From contig NZ_LR962863.1 in the NCBI RefSeq assembly GCF_900458895.1, positions 1,550,001-1,614,000 on the forward strand: a stretch of 64,000 nt of DNA, written 5' to 3'. Position numbers and translations under genes: made by a program. Source of the stretch: Staphylococcus schleiferi. Its GTDB lineage: Bacteria; Bacillota; Bacilli; Staphylococcales; Staphylococcaceae. The notes beneath the pieces were generated by a model. The model saw nothing but the letters and a program-made list of their open reading frames with translations, was not told the origin of the DNA and made no database searches. Positions 27,323-37,736 of this stretch are shown one piece after another; position 1 is the stretch's first letter, and each line of letters begins with the position of its first letter.

Positions 27323-27613
27323 TCAATATGCGTTAAATGCCGCATATCTTAATGCATCTAGTACATCATCATATTCTTTTATTGGTAAATCTTTTTTATC
27401 GTCCCAAGAATAGTTATAAATTTCAGATGCAAAACGTGGACACATATCATATAAAACCCATAGCTTATTATTTTTAAAATAATGTGCAATTAACTTAACG
27501 CCACGCATAACACGTTTATCAGCAAACACCGCATTAAGACCTTCCTCTTGGAACTTTGCAACGTGTTCCGGACGTGCTGAGTCACAATAAAAAGGAAGAT
27601 TACCATAGATCGC
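27323..27613 (-). pseudogene. Phage terminase large subunit, C-terminal fragment
   Basis: AIYGNLPFYCDSARPEHVAK, then NAVFADKRVMRGVKLIAHYF and NKLWVLYDMCPRFASEIYNY, ending DDVLDALRYAAFNAY, is the nuclease-domain end of PBSX-type large terminases. The conserved Asp pair (CDSARPE and DDVLDALRYA) is present. Everything upstream is lost; the integrase remnant on the other strand begins within a few bases. Confidence 0.88.
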
Positions 27614-27618
27614 TTAAT

Positions 27619-28301
27619 TCACTTTAATCCTTGCGAAGGTATTGAACTTAAACACAAAGATTTAAGCGAGCCCCAAAAAGCGCAATACTTACCAAAAGAA
27701 CAAATCAAACCATTTCTAGAAATGATTAAGAAAAGAGACATACACCAATACTATATGTTTAGAACAATGATTGAAACTGGCATACGTGTAGGTGAAGCTA
27801 ATGCGCTGCAATGGTCTGATTACAATAGTAAAGATAAAACCAAAGTCTTATGATCAAAAGCATGACAGATGGAATACATCGAAAAATAAAGAACATAGAA
27901 CTATTTATATTACTGATGATTTAGCGAAAGAATTAACTAAACTGAAATACCTTCAAAATGCAAATCGGATGGTAAATGAAGATGTTTATAATGAAACTCA
28001 TGACTTTATATTCTGTAATGCATTTGGCGACCCGCTTCCACGCAGTACAACACATAATACTATGATGCATGTGACAGGTGAGCTACTAGGCAAAGAAAAC
28101 AAGCTAAGCATCCACAAGTTAAGACATACGCATGCTACGCTTTTATTAGAAAGCGGTGTTCCGATGAAAGTTATTCAAGAACGTCTCGGACATAAAACAA
28201 TGGCAGTTACCGAGCAAGTTTATAGTCATGTGACTGAAAAGATGAATCATAAGGCAAAAGAGAACTTTGAAAACTTTATTAAGGATTCGAATATTTTTTA
28301 G
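27619..28301 (+). pseudogene. int: Phage tyrosine integrase, truncated and frameshifted
   Basis: The first frame reads NPCEGIELKHKDL, then MFRTMIETGIRVGEANALQW (catalytic Arg), and stops at 27853. The second frame continues KPKSYDQKHDRWNTSKNKEH through HKLRHTHATLLLESG (His-x-x-Arg), GHKTMAVTEQVYSHV (His and nucleophile Tyr) to 28301. The N-terminal arm-binding domain is absent and about one frame change lies near 27835. All catalytic residues survive in the two halves, but no single intact protein is possible. Confidence 0.9.
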
Positions 28302-28302
28302 C

Positions 28303-28365
28303 AACTATTTTGAGACCATTTTGAGACCAAAACGCTATTTTTAGCACACTGGTCTCAAAATAGTT
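28303..28365. other. Inverted repeat after the integrase, candidate attachment region
   Basis: A perfect 16-bp inverted repeat (28303-28318 and 28350-28365, arms aactattttgagacca) begins two bases after the integrase stop. An extra direct copy of ttttgagacca lies at 28319-28329. It could be the integrase terminator, the phage attachment site next to glnA, or both. No second att copy was located at the other end of the remnants. Confidence 0.5.
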
Positions 28366-28373
28366 TTAAAACA

Positions 28374-28405
28374 AAAACCCTCAAAGCCAATAGCTTCAAG
28401 GGTTT
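28374..28405 (-). terminator. Terminator after glnA
   Basis: On the minus strand aaacccttgaagc pairs with gctttgagggttt around tattg, followed by TTGTTTTAAAAC. It lies directly after the glnA stop. Confidence 0.85.
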
Positions 28406-28411
28406 CTTCTA

Positions 28412-29752
28412 TTAATACTGCTTCATATATTGCTCGACTTCCCATTCAGACACTTGTGTGCGGTAGTAGTCCCATTCAATAGATTTAGAGTTAATAAATT
28501 GATTATAAATATGATCTCCTAATGCGTCTTTTACAATTGGGTTTTCACGCATTGCTTTTAATGCTGTGTATAATGTTGAAGGTAAGTCTTCGATACCAAC
28601 AGCTTCGCGCTCTTCACGATTCATTTCATAAATATTTTGATTTACAGGCTCTGGAACTGTTAATTTGTTTTTAATACCGTCTAAGCCAGCTTGTAAAATT
28701 GTTGCTAATGCCATATATGGGTTTGCGGAAGGATCTACTGATCGAATTTCAATACGTGTAGATAATCCACGAGAGCTTGGGACACGAATTAATGGTGAAC
28801 GGTTTTTACCACTCCATGCAATGTAACTTGGCGCTTCGTAACCCGGTACTAAACGTTTATAAGAGTTAACTAATGGGTTACACACTGCAGTAAATCCACG
28901 TGCGTTTTTCAAAACACCAGCAATAAAGTGACAAGCATCTTCAGTTAATTGCATATCTCTGCTTTCATCATAAAAAGCATTTTCTTTTCCTTTAAATAAA
29001 GAAACGTTAAAGTGCATACCGCTTCCGTTCACACCAAATAATGGTTTTGGCATGAATGTCGCATGTAAATTGTGTTTACGTGCAATTGTTTTAACAACTA
29101 ATTTAAATGTTTGGATATTATCACAAGCTGTTACTGCATCTGCATATTTAAAGTCAATTTCATGTTGTCCTGGTGCAACTTCATGGTGTGAAGCTTCAAT
29201 ATCAAAGCCCATGTCTTCTAATTCAAGTACGATATCACGACGACAGTTTTCACCAAGGTCTGTTGGTGCTAAGTCAAAGTAGCCCCCATGGTCATTTAAT
29301 TCCATTGTTGGTTCGCCTTTTTCATCTAACTTGAATAAGAAAAATTCTGGTTCAGGCCCTAAGTTGAAATCTGTAAATCCAAGTTCTTCCATTTCTTTTA
29401 ATACACGTTTTAAATTGTTACGAGGATCCCCTGCAAATGGTTGATGATCAGTTGTATAAACATCACAGATTAAACGTGCAACTTTTCCTTGTCCTGCTGT
29501 CCATGGGAAAATCACCCAAGTGTTTAAATCAGGATATAAATACATATCTGACTCTTCAATTCGAACAAACCCCTCGATTGAAGATCCGTCAAACATCATT
29601 TCATTATCTAAAACTTTCTCTAATTGACTCACTGGTACTTCTACATTTTTAATTGTCCCTAAAATATCAGTAAATTGTAAACGTAAGTAACGTACGTTTT
29701 CTTCTTCTGCAAAGCGTCGGATGTCATCTTTAGTGAAATTTTGTTTCGGCAT
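28412..29752 (-). CDS. glnA: Glutamine synthetase
   Basis: ATP-dependent ligation of ammonia to glutamate; a dodecameric GSI-alpha enzyme. 446 aa, the standard Gram-positive length. The signatures are [20 protein letters not shown] (Asp50 region), the ATP-binding [27 protein letters not shown] and [20 protein letters not shown] (active-site Arg and Glu). GGAGGACA precedes the ATG. It is transcribed with glnR 23 bases upstream. In Firmicutes, glutamine-bound GlnA activates GlnR, so the operon controls itself. Confidence 0.98.
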   Translation of the reverse strand: MPKQNFTKDDIRRFAEEENVRYLRLQFTDILGTIKNVEVPVSQLEKVLDNEMMFDGSSIEGFVRIEESDMYLYPDLNTWVIFPWTAGQGKVARLICDVYTTDHQPFAGDPRNNLKRVLKEMEELGFTDFNLGPEPEFFLFKLDEKGEPTMELNDHGGYFDLAPTDLGENCRRDIVLELEDMGFDIEASHHEVAPGQHEIDFKYADAVTACDNIQTFKLVVKTIARKHNLHATFMPKPLFGVNGSGMHFNVSLFKGKENAFYDESRDMQLTEDACHFIAGVLKNARGFTAVCNPLVNSYKRLVPGYEAPSYIAWSGKNRSPLIRVPSSRGLSTRIEIRSVDPSANPYMALATILQAGLDGIKNKLTVPEPVNQNIYEMNREEREAVGIEDLPSTLYTALKAMRENPIVKDALGDHIYNQFINSKSIEWDYYRTQVSEWEVEQYMKQY

Positions 29753-29775
29753 GGATAATTGTCCTCCAATTTTAA

Positions 29776-30144
29776 TTATTTAAAAAATCGTGATAAGTCT
29801 CCACGGTTAAGCGGTATCGACTCGCGCTGTGGCTTTTGTGTCGTATCCACTAGCATTTGTTTTCTTAACCGTTCTTCCTCTTCGTTTAGCGCGTATGTAC
29901 TTTCTGACAACATGATTTGTTTAATTCCTTTCATATTAAAGCCTTTCTCTAAAAGATGCTTAATTGAAAGTAAAGTTTCCAAATCATTTAATGAAAACAA
30001 ACGCTTATTCCCTTCAGTTCGTGAAGGTTTTACAAGTTCATGTGTTTCATAATAACGAATTTGTCGTGCAGTTAATTCGGTTAGACGGCTGACAACACTC
30101 ATCGGAAATACAGGCATGCTACGTCGAATTCTATCGTTGTCCAT
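29776..30144 (-). CDS. glnR: Glutamine synthetase repressor GlnR (MerR family)
   Basis: 122 aa, the usual length. The N-terminal MerR helix-turn-helix includes [20 protein letters not shown] and [16 protein letters not shown]. The short C-terminal tail is the part that senses feedback-inhibited GlnA. The ATG at 30144 is nine bases after AAGGAG; an upstream ATG abuts that site. A GlnR box lies 68 bases upstream, in keeping with autoregulation. Confidence 0.95.
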   Translation of the reverse strand: MDNDRIRRSMPVFPMSVVSRLTELTARQIRYYETHELVKPSRTEGNKRLFSLNDLETLLSIKHLLEKGFNMKGIKQIMLSESTYALNEEEERLRKQMLVDTTQKPQRESIPLNRGDLSRFFK

Positions 30145-30211
30145 ATCCAGCATCTCCTTAACTTTGAACTTGTATTAACCATAGCACATCATTTCAGGCA
30201 TTTCAAAAATA

Positions 30212-30228
30212 TGTAAGAAAACCTGACA
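30212..30228. promoter_or_regulatory. GlnR operator
   Basis: tgtaa-gaaaacc-tgaca fits the GlnR/TnrA consensus TGTNA-N7-TNACA exactly. It lies upstream of glnR-glnA, where repression under good nitrogen supply is expected. Confidence 0.8.
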
Positions 30229-30321
30229 TGAAAGCGCCAAGCCTAGTCATATCAGGTAATCAGAAAAGTCAGACAATCAGTTATATTTTCATATTTCACT
30301 TAAATTGTAAAACTTTGTATT

Positions 30322-31566
30322 TTAAATGGAAATTAATCCTTTTTTCATTAGTGTTTTAACAGCACGAATGACTGCAATTTTGACATGCTCGTATGTGAGT
30401 CCACCTTGAACATAAGCTTCGTATGGTGGACGAATTGGGCCATCTGCTGATAATTCAATAGATGAGCCTTGTACAAAAGTGCCTGCAGCCATGATCACGT
30501 CATCTTCATACCCCGGCATATAACTAGGTTCCGGACTAAAATGGGCATTAATAGGTGACGCATGTTGAATGCTTTGACAAAATTGAATCATCTGTTCAGG
30601 TGTATCAAATGACACAGTTTGAATTAAATCCGTACGCTGCACATCATATCGAGGCGTCGTACGCATATTGAGACGTTCTAATAATAAACTTGTAAATAGC
30701 GCACCTTTAAGACTTTGACTGACCACATGGGGACTCATAAAAAAGCCTTGATACATTTCTTGTAATGCATATAATGAAGCACCCGCTTCCTTCCCGATTC
30801 CAGGGGCAGTTAATCTATAACCACAGCGTTCTACTAAGTCTCGTCGTCCAGCAATATAGCCGCCAATTTTCGCGAGACCTCCTCCTGGATTTTTAATTAA
30901 AGAGCCTGCGATTAAATCTGCACCCACTTCGATAGGCTCTTTGGTTTCTACAAATTCACCGTAACAATTATCGACAAAAACAATAATATGAGGGTATTCG
31001 TTTTTTATAGTTTGAATCGCACGACCTATTTCATCAACGCTTATAGATGGTCTTTGACTATACCCTTTAGAACGTTGAATCGCAATCACTTTTGTTGTTT
31101 CGTTAATTGCTTGTAAAACACGCTCAACATCAATTTGATCTTCCTTTAAATCAACCTCTTGGTAATGGATACCATATTCTTTTAAACTCTCAATACCATT
31201 TCCGTTTTCACCGATGACTTCGAGTAATGTGTCATACGGTTTGCCTGTAATATACATTAAACTGTCTCCAGGCTTTAACATACTTTGTAGAGCAACAGTA
31301 ATCGCATGGGTGCCTGAAATTAACTGTGGACGTACGAGTGCATCTTCAGCCTTGAAAGTATGCGCATAAACCGCTTCTAAATGATCACGACCAAAATCAT
31401 CATAGCCATATCCCGTGGACCCTAATAAATCTGATTCAGTGATTTTTACATGATGAAAGGCATCAAGGACGCGTGCTTGATTTTCAAGTGCACGTGCTTC
31501 GATTTCTTTAAAATAAGGGGTTAATGTTGTTTCTACTTCATTAATCAATTGTTCTAATCGCTTCAT
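30322..31566 (-). CDS. ynbB: PLP-dependent 'aluminium resistance' family protein (YnbB)
   Basis: 414 aa of the methionine gamma-lyase-like PLP family. The Schiff-base Lys is in AGSLIKNPGGGLAKIGG (about residue 230), and the cofactor loop SGTHAITVAL lies near residue 105. The true reaction of YnbB proteins is not established, and the name 'aluminium resistance' is historical. It follows hflX by 17 bases and precedes glnR, the ynbA-ynbB-glnRA order of Bacillus and Staphylococcus. Confidence 0.9.
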   Translation of the reverse strand: MKRLEQLINEVETTLTPYFKEIEARALENQARVLDAFHHVKITESDLLGSTGYGYDDFGRDHLEAVYAHTFKAEDALVRPQLISGTHAITVALQSMLKPGDSLMYITGKPYDTLLEVIGENGNGIESLKEYGIHYQEVDLKEDQIDVERVLQAINETTKVIAIQRSKGYSQRPSISVDEIGRAIQTIKNEYPHIIVFVDNCYGEFVETKEPIEVGADLIAGSLIKNPGGGLAKIGGYIAGRRDLVERCGYRLTAPGIGKEAGASLYALQEMYQGFFMSPHVVSQSLKGALFTSLLLERLNMRTTPRYDVQRTDLIQTVSFDTPEQMIQFCQSIQHASPINAHFSPEPSYMPGYEDDVIMAAGTFVQGSSIELSADGPIRPPYEAYVQGGLTYEHVKIAVIRAVKTLMKKGLISI

Positions 31567-31583
31567 TTTTCTGCTTCTTTCTA

Positions 31584-32813
31584 TTATTTTTTATAACCTT
31601 CTATTAGATATTCATTTGTTGTTTCGTCAAATTCTAATTTCGTAACTAATGTGTGTTGTTTCAAGTAATATAACGTGTCTGCTTCATGACTCTCTAGGCG
31701 TCTTTCATAAAAATGAAGTTGGCTTTGAATCGCTTCTATTAATAAATTTTTCACCACTTGAATATCATCGTGATTTTTAGCGGATACAAAAACAGAGGGC
31801 TGTTCCACAATAGGCTCTACGCCTTCATGTAAATCTTTTTTGTTAAAAATAACCACTTGCGGAATTTCAGCCATATCTAACTCTTTAATAATTTCATTAA
31901 CAGTATCGTATTGAATTTTATATTCTTTATGACTCGCATCCACCACATGGATTAATAAATCTGCATTACTTGCTTCTTCTAGTGTTGATTTAAAAGCTTC
32001 AATTAATGTTGTGGGTAATTTTTGAATAAAACCAACTGTGTCTGAAATGACCAACTCGAAGCCATCATTAATTTTAAGACGTCGTGATTTCGGATCAAGC
32101 GTCGCAAACAGTAAATCGCGCTCATAAGTTTCTGCATGGGTCAACGTGTTGAACCACGAAGATTTCCCTGCATTCGTATAACCAATCAGTGCAACTTGGA
32201 AAGATTGGTTCTCTTCTCTTTGATGGCGATAACGTGCACGATGTGCTTCGACTTCTTTTAATTTACGTTTTATTTCATTCATACGCGTACGTATATGACG
32301 ACGATCGGTTTCTAGTTTTGTCTCACCAGGTCCTCGTGTACCTATACCGCCACCTAAGCGAGATAAACTTTTTCCATGTCCCATTAAGCGAGGTAAGAGA
32401 TAATTAAGTTGTGCATATTCTACTTGTAATTTACCTTCTTTACTTTTCGCTCTCAAAGCGAAAATTTCAAGAATCAATTGTGTACGGTCAATAATCTTAA
32501 TGCCTAAATATTCATTTAAATGTTTAGATTGTGCTGTCGTTAATTCGTCATTAGCCACAAGAACATCTATTTCTTGTGATTCCACAAAAGCTTCTATCTC
32601 ATCTAATTTTCCTTTACCAACATAATATTTATGATCCACTTGATTTTTATTTTGCGTGAATTCACCTTTCACCTCAAGATCACATGTATACGCCAGTGCA
32701 TGTAATTCTCTCATCGTACTGTCAAAATCATAATCTGATTGATAAACATCTACACCAATTAAAAGTGCTTTTTCTTTAACTTTTTTGGTAGAATGGAGTT
32801 CATTTTTTTGCAT
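31584..32813 (-). CDS. hflX: Ribosome-splitting GTPase HflX
   Basis: 409 aa from the ATG at 32813, which gives the usual N-terminus MQKNELHSTKKVKEKALLIG. The HflX N-terminal domain carries GGIGTRGPGETKLETDRR (about 170-187). The G domain has GYTNAGKSSWFN (G1), LDPKSRR, DTVGFI (G3) and NKKD (G4). HflX binds the 50S subunit and splits stalled or heat-damaged ribosomes. An in-frame start 18 codons upstream is less likely. The divergent glutathione peroxidase begins about 105 bases away. Confidence 0.94.
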   Translation of the reverse strand: MQKNELHSTKKVKEKALLIGVDVYQSDYDFDSTMRELHALAYTCDLEVKGEFTQNKNQVDHKYYVGKGKLDEIEAFVESQEIDVLVANDELTTAQSKHLNEYLGIKIIDRTQLILEIFALRAKSKEGKLQVEYAQLNYLLPRLMGHGKSLSRLGGGIGTRGPGETKLETDRRHIRTRMNEIKRKLKEVEAHRARYRHQREENQSFQVALIGYTNAGKSSWFNTLTHAETYERDLLFATLDPKSRRLKINDGFELVISDTVGFIQKLPTTLIEAFKSTLEEASNADLLIHVVDASHKEYKIQYDTVNEIIKELDMAEIPQVVIFNKKDLHEGVEPIVEQPSVFVSAKNHDDIQVVKNLLIEAIQSQLHFYERRLESHEADTLYYLKQHTLVTKLEFDETTNEYLIEGYKK

Positions 32814-32917
32814 TACATCACCATTTTCTTTAAACATATCATCACGTATTCTAACATAGTGTTTCAATTAAGACTATATTGAATAATTATGTTATATTTT
32901 TATTAGAGGTGAGGACA

Positions 32918-33391
32918 ATGCATTTATATGATATAGAAGTCACAAAAATTGATGGAACAAATTACCCTTTATCTGAGTATAAAGGCGACGTTTTATTGAT
33001 TGTAAATACTGCAAGTGAGTGTGGTCTAACACCACAATTTGAAGGTTTACAAAAGTTGTATGATACTTATCATGAAAAAGGATTTACGATTCTTGGTTTC
33101 CCATGTAATCAATTCGGAAAACAAGAACCGGGTAGCGGGGAAGAAGCAGCATCAAACTGCCAACTAAACTATGGCGTTACTTTTCCAATGCATGAAAAAA
33201 TTGAAGTTAACGGCGAAAATGCACATCCACTTTTCAACTATCTCAAATCACAACAAAAAGGTGTATTTGGAGATAAAATTAAGTGGAATTTCACGAAGTT
33301 CTTAGTTGATCGAGAAGGAAATGTGGTTAAGCGCTTTTCACCACAAAAGACACCAGAAAGTATTACAAAAGAAATTGAAAATGTTTTATAA
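32918..33391 (+). CDS. bsaA: Glutathione peroxidase homologue (thiol peroxidase)
   Basis: 157 aa. The catalytic block [20 protein letters not shown] has Cys in place of selenocysteine. [12 protein letters not shown] (Gln) and [13 protein letters not shown] (Trp/Asn) complete the tetrad. It reduces peroxides, probably using thioredoxin or bacillithiol since staphylococci lack glutathione (family knowledge). GAGGTGAGG precedes the ATG at 32918. It is divergent from hflX and ends with a hairpin terminator. S. aureus has the homologue BsaA in the same neighbourhood. Confidence 0.92.
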   Translation: MHLYDIEVTKIDGTNYPLSEYKGDVLLIVNTASECGLTPQFEGLQKLYDTYHEKGFTILGFPCNQFGKQEPGSGEEAASNCQLNYGVTFPMHEKIEVNGENAHPLFNYLKSQQKGVFGDKIKWNFTKFLVDREGNVVKRFSPQKTPESITKEIENVL

Positions 33392-33394
33392 ATT

Positions 33395-33440
33395 AAACAT
33401 CACCCTTTCCTATTTCTAGTGAAAGCGGTGATGTTTTTAT
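33395..33440 (+). terminator. Terminator after the peroxidase
   Basis: aaacatcaccctttc pairs with gaaagcggtgatgtttt around a short loop, followed by TTTATATTT. Confidence 0.8.
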
Positions 33441-33628
33441 ATTTAATGATTTAAAATTGGAGTACACCCTATAAATGAACAGATCAATCAAGGATGGTAG
33501 TGGAGATGAATGCTAAATACACCAACCTATTCAATATGAATGTATATTGAAAGATGGTCATCATATGGTCAACCTTTTAGATTGCACATTTAACATGCAT
33601 CCCCACTCCGCCATTGTGGATTAATAAA

Positions 33629-33835
33629 TTAGTTTGTGCCTTCTAAGAAAGTACTAATCGCATGTTTGTAAATTAAATGGTGACGTCCTTGAGAGAGTAT
33701 ATCAATTACATATTGGTCAAAATCAACAATTGTACCACGTAATTGGAAACCATTCGTTAAAAATACAGTGAGTTCCTTACCCTCGTTTTTAAAAGTTTCT
33801 AGGTACTCATCTTGAATGTTGCGTTTCTCAATCAT
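33629..33835 (-). CDS. hfq: RNA chaperone Hfq
   Basis: 68 aa from the ATG at 33835, chosen because AAGGAG is eight bases before it. The Sm1 motif VFLTNGFQLRGTIVDFDQY and the Sm2 YKHAIST with the uracil-binding Lys-His are present. The protein ends nine residues after Sm2, so it lacks the acidic C-terminal tail of the 77-aa S. aureus Hfq. It assembles as a hexamer binding small RNAs. It overlaps the miaA stop by eight bases, the usual miaA-hfq arrangement. Confidence 0.94.
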   Translation of the reverse strand: MIEKRNIQDEYLETFKNEGKELTVFLTNGFQLRGTIVDFDQYVIDILSQGRHHLIYKHAISTFLEGTN

Positions 33836-34784
33836 GTTCATTTCTCCTTTTATTTATTAGGGTTTTGAGCTCAGATAACATTGAAGTAAGTGACATCTTC
33901 TCTCTATCTAACCAATGAACATTAAGTTTGTTTTTAAACCAAGTCATTTGCCTTTTTGCGTAATTACGTGAATGCTGTTTAAGTTGATCCACGGCTTCAT
34001 TAAGTTCTATTTCATTATGAACTACCGGTATGATTTCTTTGTAGCCGATAGCTTGCATACTTTGACACGATTCATAACCTAATTCAATAAGTTCTTGCAC
34101 TTCATCCAATAAACCATGAGACAACATTATGTCTACGCGTTTATTTATTCTTGCATATAATGTATCACGCGACATTTCTATCCCTATTAATAATGTATCA
34201 TAATTTTCAGTCAATTGGGTACTTTTCTTTCGATTACTTAAAACTTTTTTTGTAGTTAAATAATAAGAGATCGCACGCTCTACTCTTTGGCGATTGTTCG
34301 GATGGATATCAGCATAAGATTGAGGATCAAATGTCCCTAAGTATTCATGGAGCGCTTCATTTGAATACGATTTGAGTTCTTCCATTTTTTGCTGAACTTT
34401 TTCTGCAACCTCTGGAGAAACTTCTTCTTTATCAAATTGATAATCGTATATTACAGATTGAATATATAGACCTGTCCCTCCAACAATGATAGGTATTTTC
34501 CCTCGATTTGTAATATCCGTTATGAGTTTACGTGCCTGTTGCTGAAAATCGTATGCGGAATATGTTTGGCCTGGATTTAAAATATCAATTAAGTGATGCG
34601 GGATGCCTTGCATTTCAGACTCTGTCACTTTTGCGGTACCAATGTTCATTCCGCGATAAACTTGCATAGAGTCACCACTAATGACTTCTCCATTAATTTC
34701 TTTCGCGAGTTCCACACCTAATTCAGTTTTACCACTCGCAGTGGGACCTACGATTACTACAATGAAAGGTTTCTTACCTATCAC
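33828..34784 (-). CDS. miaA: tRNA dimethylallyltransferase
   Basis: Adds a dimethylallyl group to A37 of tRNAs reading UNN codons; its product is the substrate of MiaB. The P-loop VGPTASGKTELG is near residue 10, followed by ISGDSMQVYRGMNIGTAK and HPNNRQRVERAISYYL. The GTG at 34784, six bases after GTAGGTG, gives 318 aa; a GTG three codons upstream overlaps that site. It overlaps the lipase gene upstream and hfq downstream. Confidence 0.95.
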   Translation of the reverse strand: MIGKKPFIVVIVGPTASGKTELGVELAKEINGEVISGDSMQVYRGMNIGTAKVTESEMQGIPHHLIDILNPGQTYSAYDFQQQARKLITDITNRGKIPIIVGGTGLYIQSVIYDYQFDKEEVSPEVAEKVQQKMEELKSYSNEALHEYLGTFDPQSYADIHPNNRQRVERAISYYLTTKKVLSNRKKSTQLTENYDTLLIGIEMSRDTLYARINKRVDIMLSHGLLDEVQELIELGYESCQSMQAIGYKEIIPVVHNEIELNEAVDQLKQHSRNYAKRQMTWFKNKLNVHWLDREKMSLTSMLSELKTLINKRRNEHD

Positions 34785-35724
34785 CGAGTTCACCTACTTT
34801 TCTTTTTTTAATAATTTGACGACTCATCCATTCTAACATATGCTTCCATACCGTCTCTTTATCATTTTCAAACAACACTTCATGGCGTTTGTTTTTATAT
34901 AGTTGAACAGTGATATGTTCAATACCACCTTTTTTCAATAACTTTCCTAAGTTTCTAATCGCATTTCCAAAATCACCAAACGGATCATCTTTTCCTGAAA
35001 CTAACAAAATTGGTAATTGTGGATTCATCTTTTCAATGTTTTTAATACGTGCTGTTTGCATCATCGTATTTACAACACTATAAATCAATTGATTAGATAC
35101 AAGGAAGCCTGAATATGAGTCTGCGATATAAGCATCCACTTCACTTTCATTTGAACTAATCCAATCGCTTTCAGTACGTAGTGGCTTGAATTTTTTATTA
35201 AAGCTATTCGTCATCACATTATTGAGCCACTTCATACGGCGTTTTTTACCACAAATCAATGTAATACATTTTAATAATGGCACAATAGTGAATCTATAAA
35301 ACGATGGAAACAAGCCTGTACCACTTAATATGAGTCCTTGACAGTCATTCGGGTAGGTTTGCACATACTGACGTGCAATAATTGAACCCATTGAATGTCC
35401 AAGTACAATTAGAGGTAACGTATCATCAAATTGTGCTTTCAATGTCGTTTGTACTTCATGTGCATCTTTAACCACTTGCATCATTGAATCATAATGGCCT
35501 CTTTCACTATCGATATCAATGCCATGACCTCTATGGTTGTGTCGAATCACATGGTAGCCTTGTTGATTTAATTTTTCAACAAGCGCATTGTACCTTTCTA
35601 AATGTTCTGCCATTCCGTGGAAAATATGCACAATCCCAACGGACTCACAATCCGTTCGATCTACTTTTGCTTCTAATATTGTGCCGTCTGTAACTGCTAT
35701 TTTCATAGCTTCTGATTTAACCAT
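34774..35724 (-). CDS. Alpha/beta hydrolase, monoacylglycerol lipase / lysophospholipase type
   Basis: 316 aa. The nucleophile elbow is VLGHSMGSIIARQY (about Ser112). The oxyanion region VHIFHGMAEHLERY and the late LVSGKDDPFGDFG (Asp) and KRHEVLFE (His) complete the triad. No signal peptide, so cytosolic or peripheral. It overlaps miaA by 11 bases and follows glpD, the same place as a lysophospholipase-annotated gene in S. aureus. A role in lipid turnover feeding glycerol metabolism is plausible from context. Confidence 0.88.
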   Translation of the reverse strand: MVKSEAMKIAVTDGTILEAKVDRTDCESVGIVHIFHGMAEHLERYNALVEKLNQQGYHVIRHNHRGHGIDIDSERGHYDSMMQVVKDAHEVQTTLKAQFDDTLPLIVLGHSMGSIIARQYVQTYPNDCQGLILSGTGLFPSFYRFTIVPLLKCITLICGKKRRMKWLNNVMTNSFNKKFKPLRTESDWISSNESEVDAYIADSYSGFLVSNQLIYSVVNTMMQTARIKNIEKMNPQLPILLVSGKDDPFGDFGNAIRNLGKLLKKGGIEHITVQLYKNKRHEVLFENDKETVWKHMLEWMSRQIIKKRKVGELGDR

Positions 35725-36043
35725 TGTTATCCACCTTTCCGCATCTCTTCACTTAATTCAACTTTACCACAACATCGGAATAAAAACACAAGAATTAAAA
35801 TTAAACTGCATACTATAAATTGAGAATACCTTTCACTTGTTATCAAGAAACTATCAAACAAAAATTTTAACAGTTGAAAAATCATCGTTTACGAAATGTA
35901 TGAAAACAGTTGTATGTAAGAATAAGCTGAAATACGAAAATAAAGTGGAAATCACTGATATATTTGATGATAAAAATAAAAAGTAACACAAGCTTAAAAT
36001 CAACTTGCGTTACTTTTTATCTCATAAATTGCTAGCTAATATC
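35725..36043. other. Intergenic region between lipase and glpD
   Basis: 319 AT-rich bases. They hold the glpD terminator (35978-36018) and, to its left, the promoter region of the lipase-miaA-hfq operon. No gene is seen. Confidence 0.5.
35978..36018 (-). terminator. Terminator after glpD
   Basis: aaaaagtaacacaag and cttgcgttacttttt form a 15-bp stem with one G-T pair around an 11-base loop. It is nearly symmetric and could act in both directions. Confidence 0.85.
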
Positions 36044-37714
36044 TTATTTTTCAGCAGGTTGGTGTTGACCATGTCTTGCTTCTTGGATCGCTTTATCTAA
36101 TTCAGCATGATAAGCTGCTTTAGTATTTGCATCGTAGCCTAATAAGTCAGCTAATACATCGACAACAATATCTTTATATTCTAATACACGATTAATATCA
36201 AAGTATAATGCACCCGTACGACGTACAAGGAAGTCAGTTGGTTTTACAACTAATTCGTTTTGAACGCTATATACAAGTTCAACATATAATTCTAATGGTA
36301 AACCAGTTGTTTGATGTTGTGCTGCTTGCGCAATCGCAAATAAATCATCAACGTTAGAACCATATTTTGAAGCTAAGTGACGAGCTAATTTTTCATCTAA
36401 ATTGAATGCTTTCGCAGCTTGTACTTTTTCTTCAACGAATTTATCGAAGTTTGCACTACCACCAACATCCCCACCAGAAATTGGAATGTATTTTGTATCT
36501 ACTTTATTGAATTTCAATTTATATTCTTGTTTTAATCGTTTTTCAACTAAGTTTACAATTTCTAATGCCATGTGACGGTAACCTGTTAATTTACCACCAG
36601 CAATTGTTAATAATCCTGATTTACCTTCCCAAACTTCGTCTTTACGTGAAATTTCAGAAGGGTCTTTACCTTCTTCTAAAATTAACGGACGAATACCTGC
36701 CCATGTAGACTCAATGTCTTCATCTTTAACTTGAACAGTTGGGAACATATAGTTAATGGCATCAATTAAATAATCTCTGTCTTCTTGGTTAACAAGTGGT
36801 GTTGATTTTTCATTATCATAGAATGTATCAGTTGTACCAACATAAGCTTTGCCTTCACGAGGAATAGCAAAAATCATACGACCGTCTTTTTCTGTATCAA
36901 AATAAACAGCTTGACGTAATGGGAATTTTGATTGATCGATAACAACGTGAACACCTTTTGTTAAACGCAATTGTTTGTTGTTTTTAGAGTAGTCTGCACT
37001 ACGTACTTCGTCTACCCACGGACCTGTTGCGTTAACGACTTTTTTACCTTTAATTTTAAAAGTATCATTCGCTAAGCGGTCAATCACTGTCACACCGTTT
37101 ACTTTTTCATTATTATCATATAAGAAGTTGTTTACTTTCGCATAGTTTAAAATATCAGCACCTTGCTCAGCTGCTTTTTTCATCACTTCAATTGTTAAAC
37201 GAGCGTCATCTGTACGGTATTCAACGTAGTAACCGCCACCTTTAAGACCATCTTGTTTAACTAATGGTTCTTTGTCAGTAGTTTCTTGTACAGTTAACAT
37301 TTTTTTACGTTCTGATTTTTTAACACCAGCAAGGCGATCATACATACCTAAACCGATTGAAGTTGAAAACTTACCAAATGTACCACCTTTATGCATTGGT
37401 AATAACATCCATTCAGGTGTCGTAACATGTGGACCATTTTCATAAACGATTGCACGTTCTTTACCAGTTTCAGCAACAACGCCAACTTGGAATTGTTTCA
37501 AGTAACGTAAGCCACCATGAACCAATTTAGTAGAACGAGAGCTTGTACCTTGTGCGAAGTCTTGCATTTCTACTAAAGCGACTTTCATACCTCTTGCACT
37601 TGCATCTAATGCGATACCTGCGCCAGTGATACCCCCACCGACAACAACTAAATCATATTCCTCATTTTTCATTTTGTTCTTTACTGAATCACGTTTAAAA
37701 GTTGATAAACTCAT
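36044..37714 (-). CDS. glpD: Aerobic glycerol-3-phosphate dehydrogenase
   Basis: FAD enzyme at the membrane that oxidises glycerol 3-phosphate to DHAP and passes electrons to menaquinone. 556 aa. The N-terminal dinucleotide fold [20 protein letters not shown] is followed by [18 protein letters not shown], the substrate loop typical of GlpD. GGCGGA precedes the ATG. A GlpP-type leader terminator lies 30-70 bases upstream, so expression depends on antitermination. Confidence 0.96.
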   Translation of the reverse strand: MSLSTFKRDSVKNKMKNEEYDLVVVGGGITGAGIALDASARGMKVALVEMQDFAQGTSSRSTKLVHGGLRYLKQFQVGVVAETGKERAIVYENGPHVTTPEWMLLPMHKGGTFGKFSTSIGLGMYDRLAGVKKSERKKMLTVQETTDKEPLVKQDGLKGGGYYVEYRTDDARLTIEVMKKAAEQGADILNYAKVNNFLYDNNEKVNGVTVIDRLANDTFKIKGKKVVNATGPWVDEVRSADYSKNNKQLRLTKGVHVVIDQSKFPLRQAVYFDTEKDGRMIFAIPREGKAYVGTTDTFYDNEKSTPLVNQEDRDYLIDAINYMFPTVQVKDEDIESTWAGIRPLILEEGKDPSEISRKDEVWEGKSGLLTIAGGKLTGYRHMALEIVNLVEKRLKQEYKLKFNKVDTKYIPISGGDVGGSANFDKFVEEKVQAAKAFNLDEKLARHLASKYGSNVDDLFAIAQAAQHQTTGLPLELYVELVYSVQNELVVKPTDFLVRRTGALYFDINRVLEYKDIVVDVLADLLGYDANTKAAYHAELDKAIQEARHGQHQPAEK

Positions 37715-37736
37715 ATATTCCGCCTCCTAATATCAT

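Noticed and set aside
33441-33628. Short ATG-started frames between the peroxidase and hfq
   Set aside because: All are under 20 codons without consistent ribosome sites; the stretch shows no gene.
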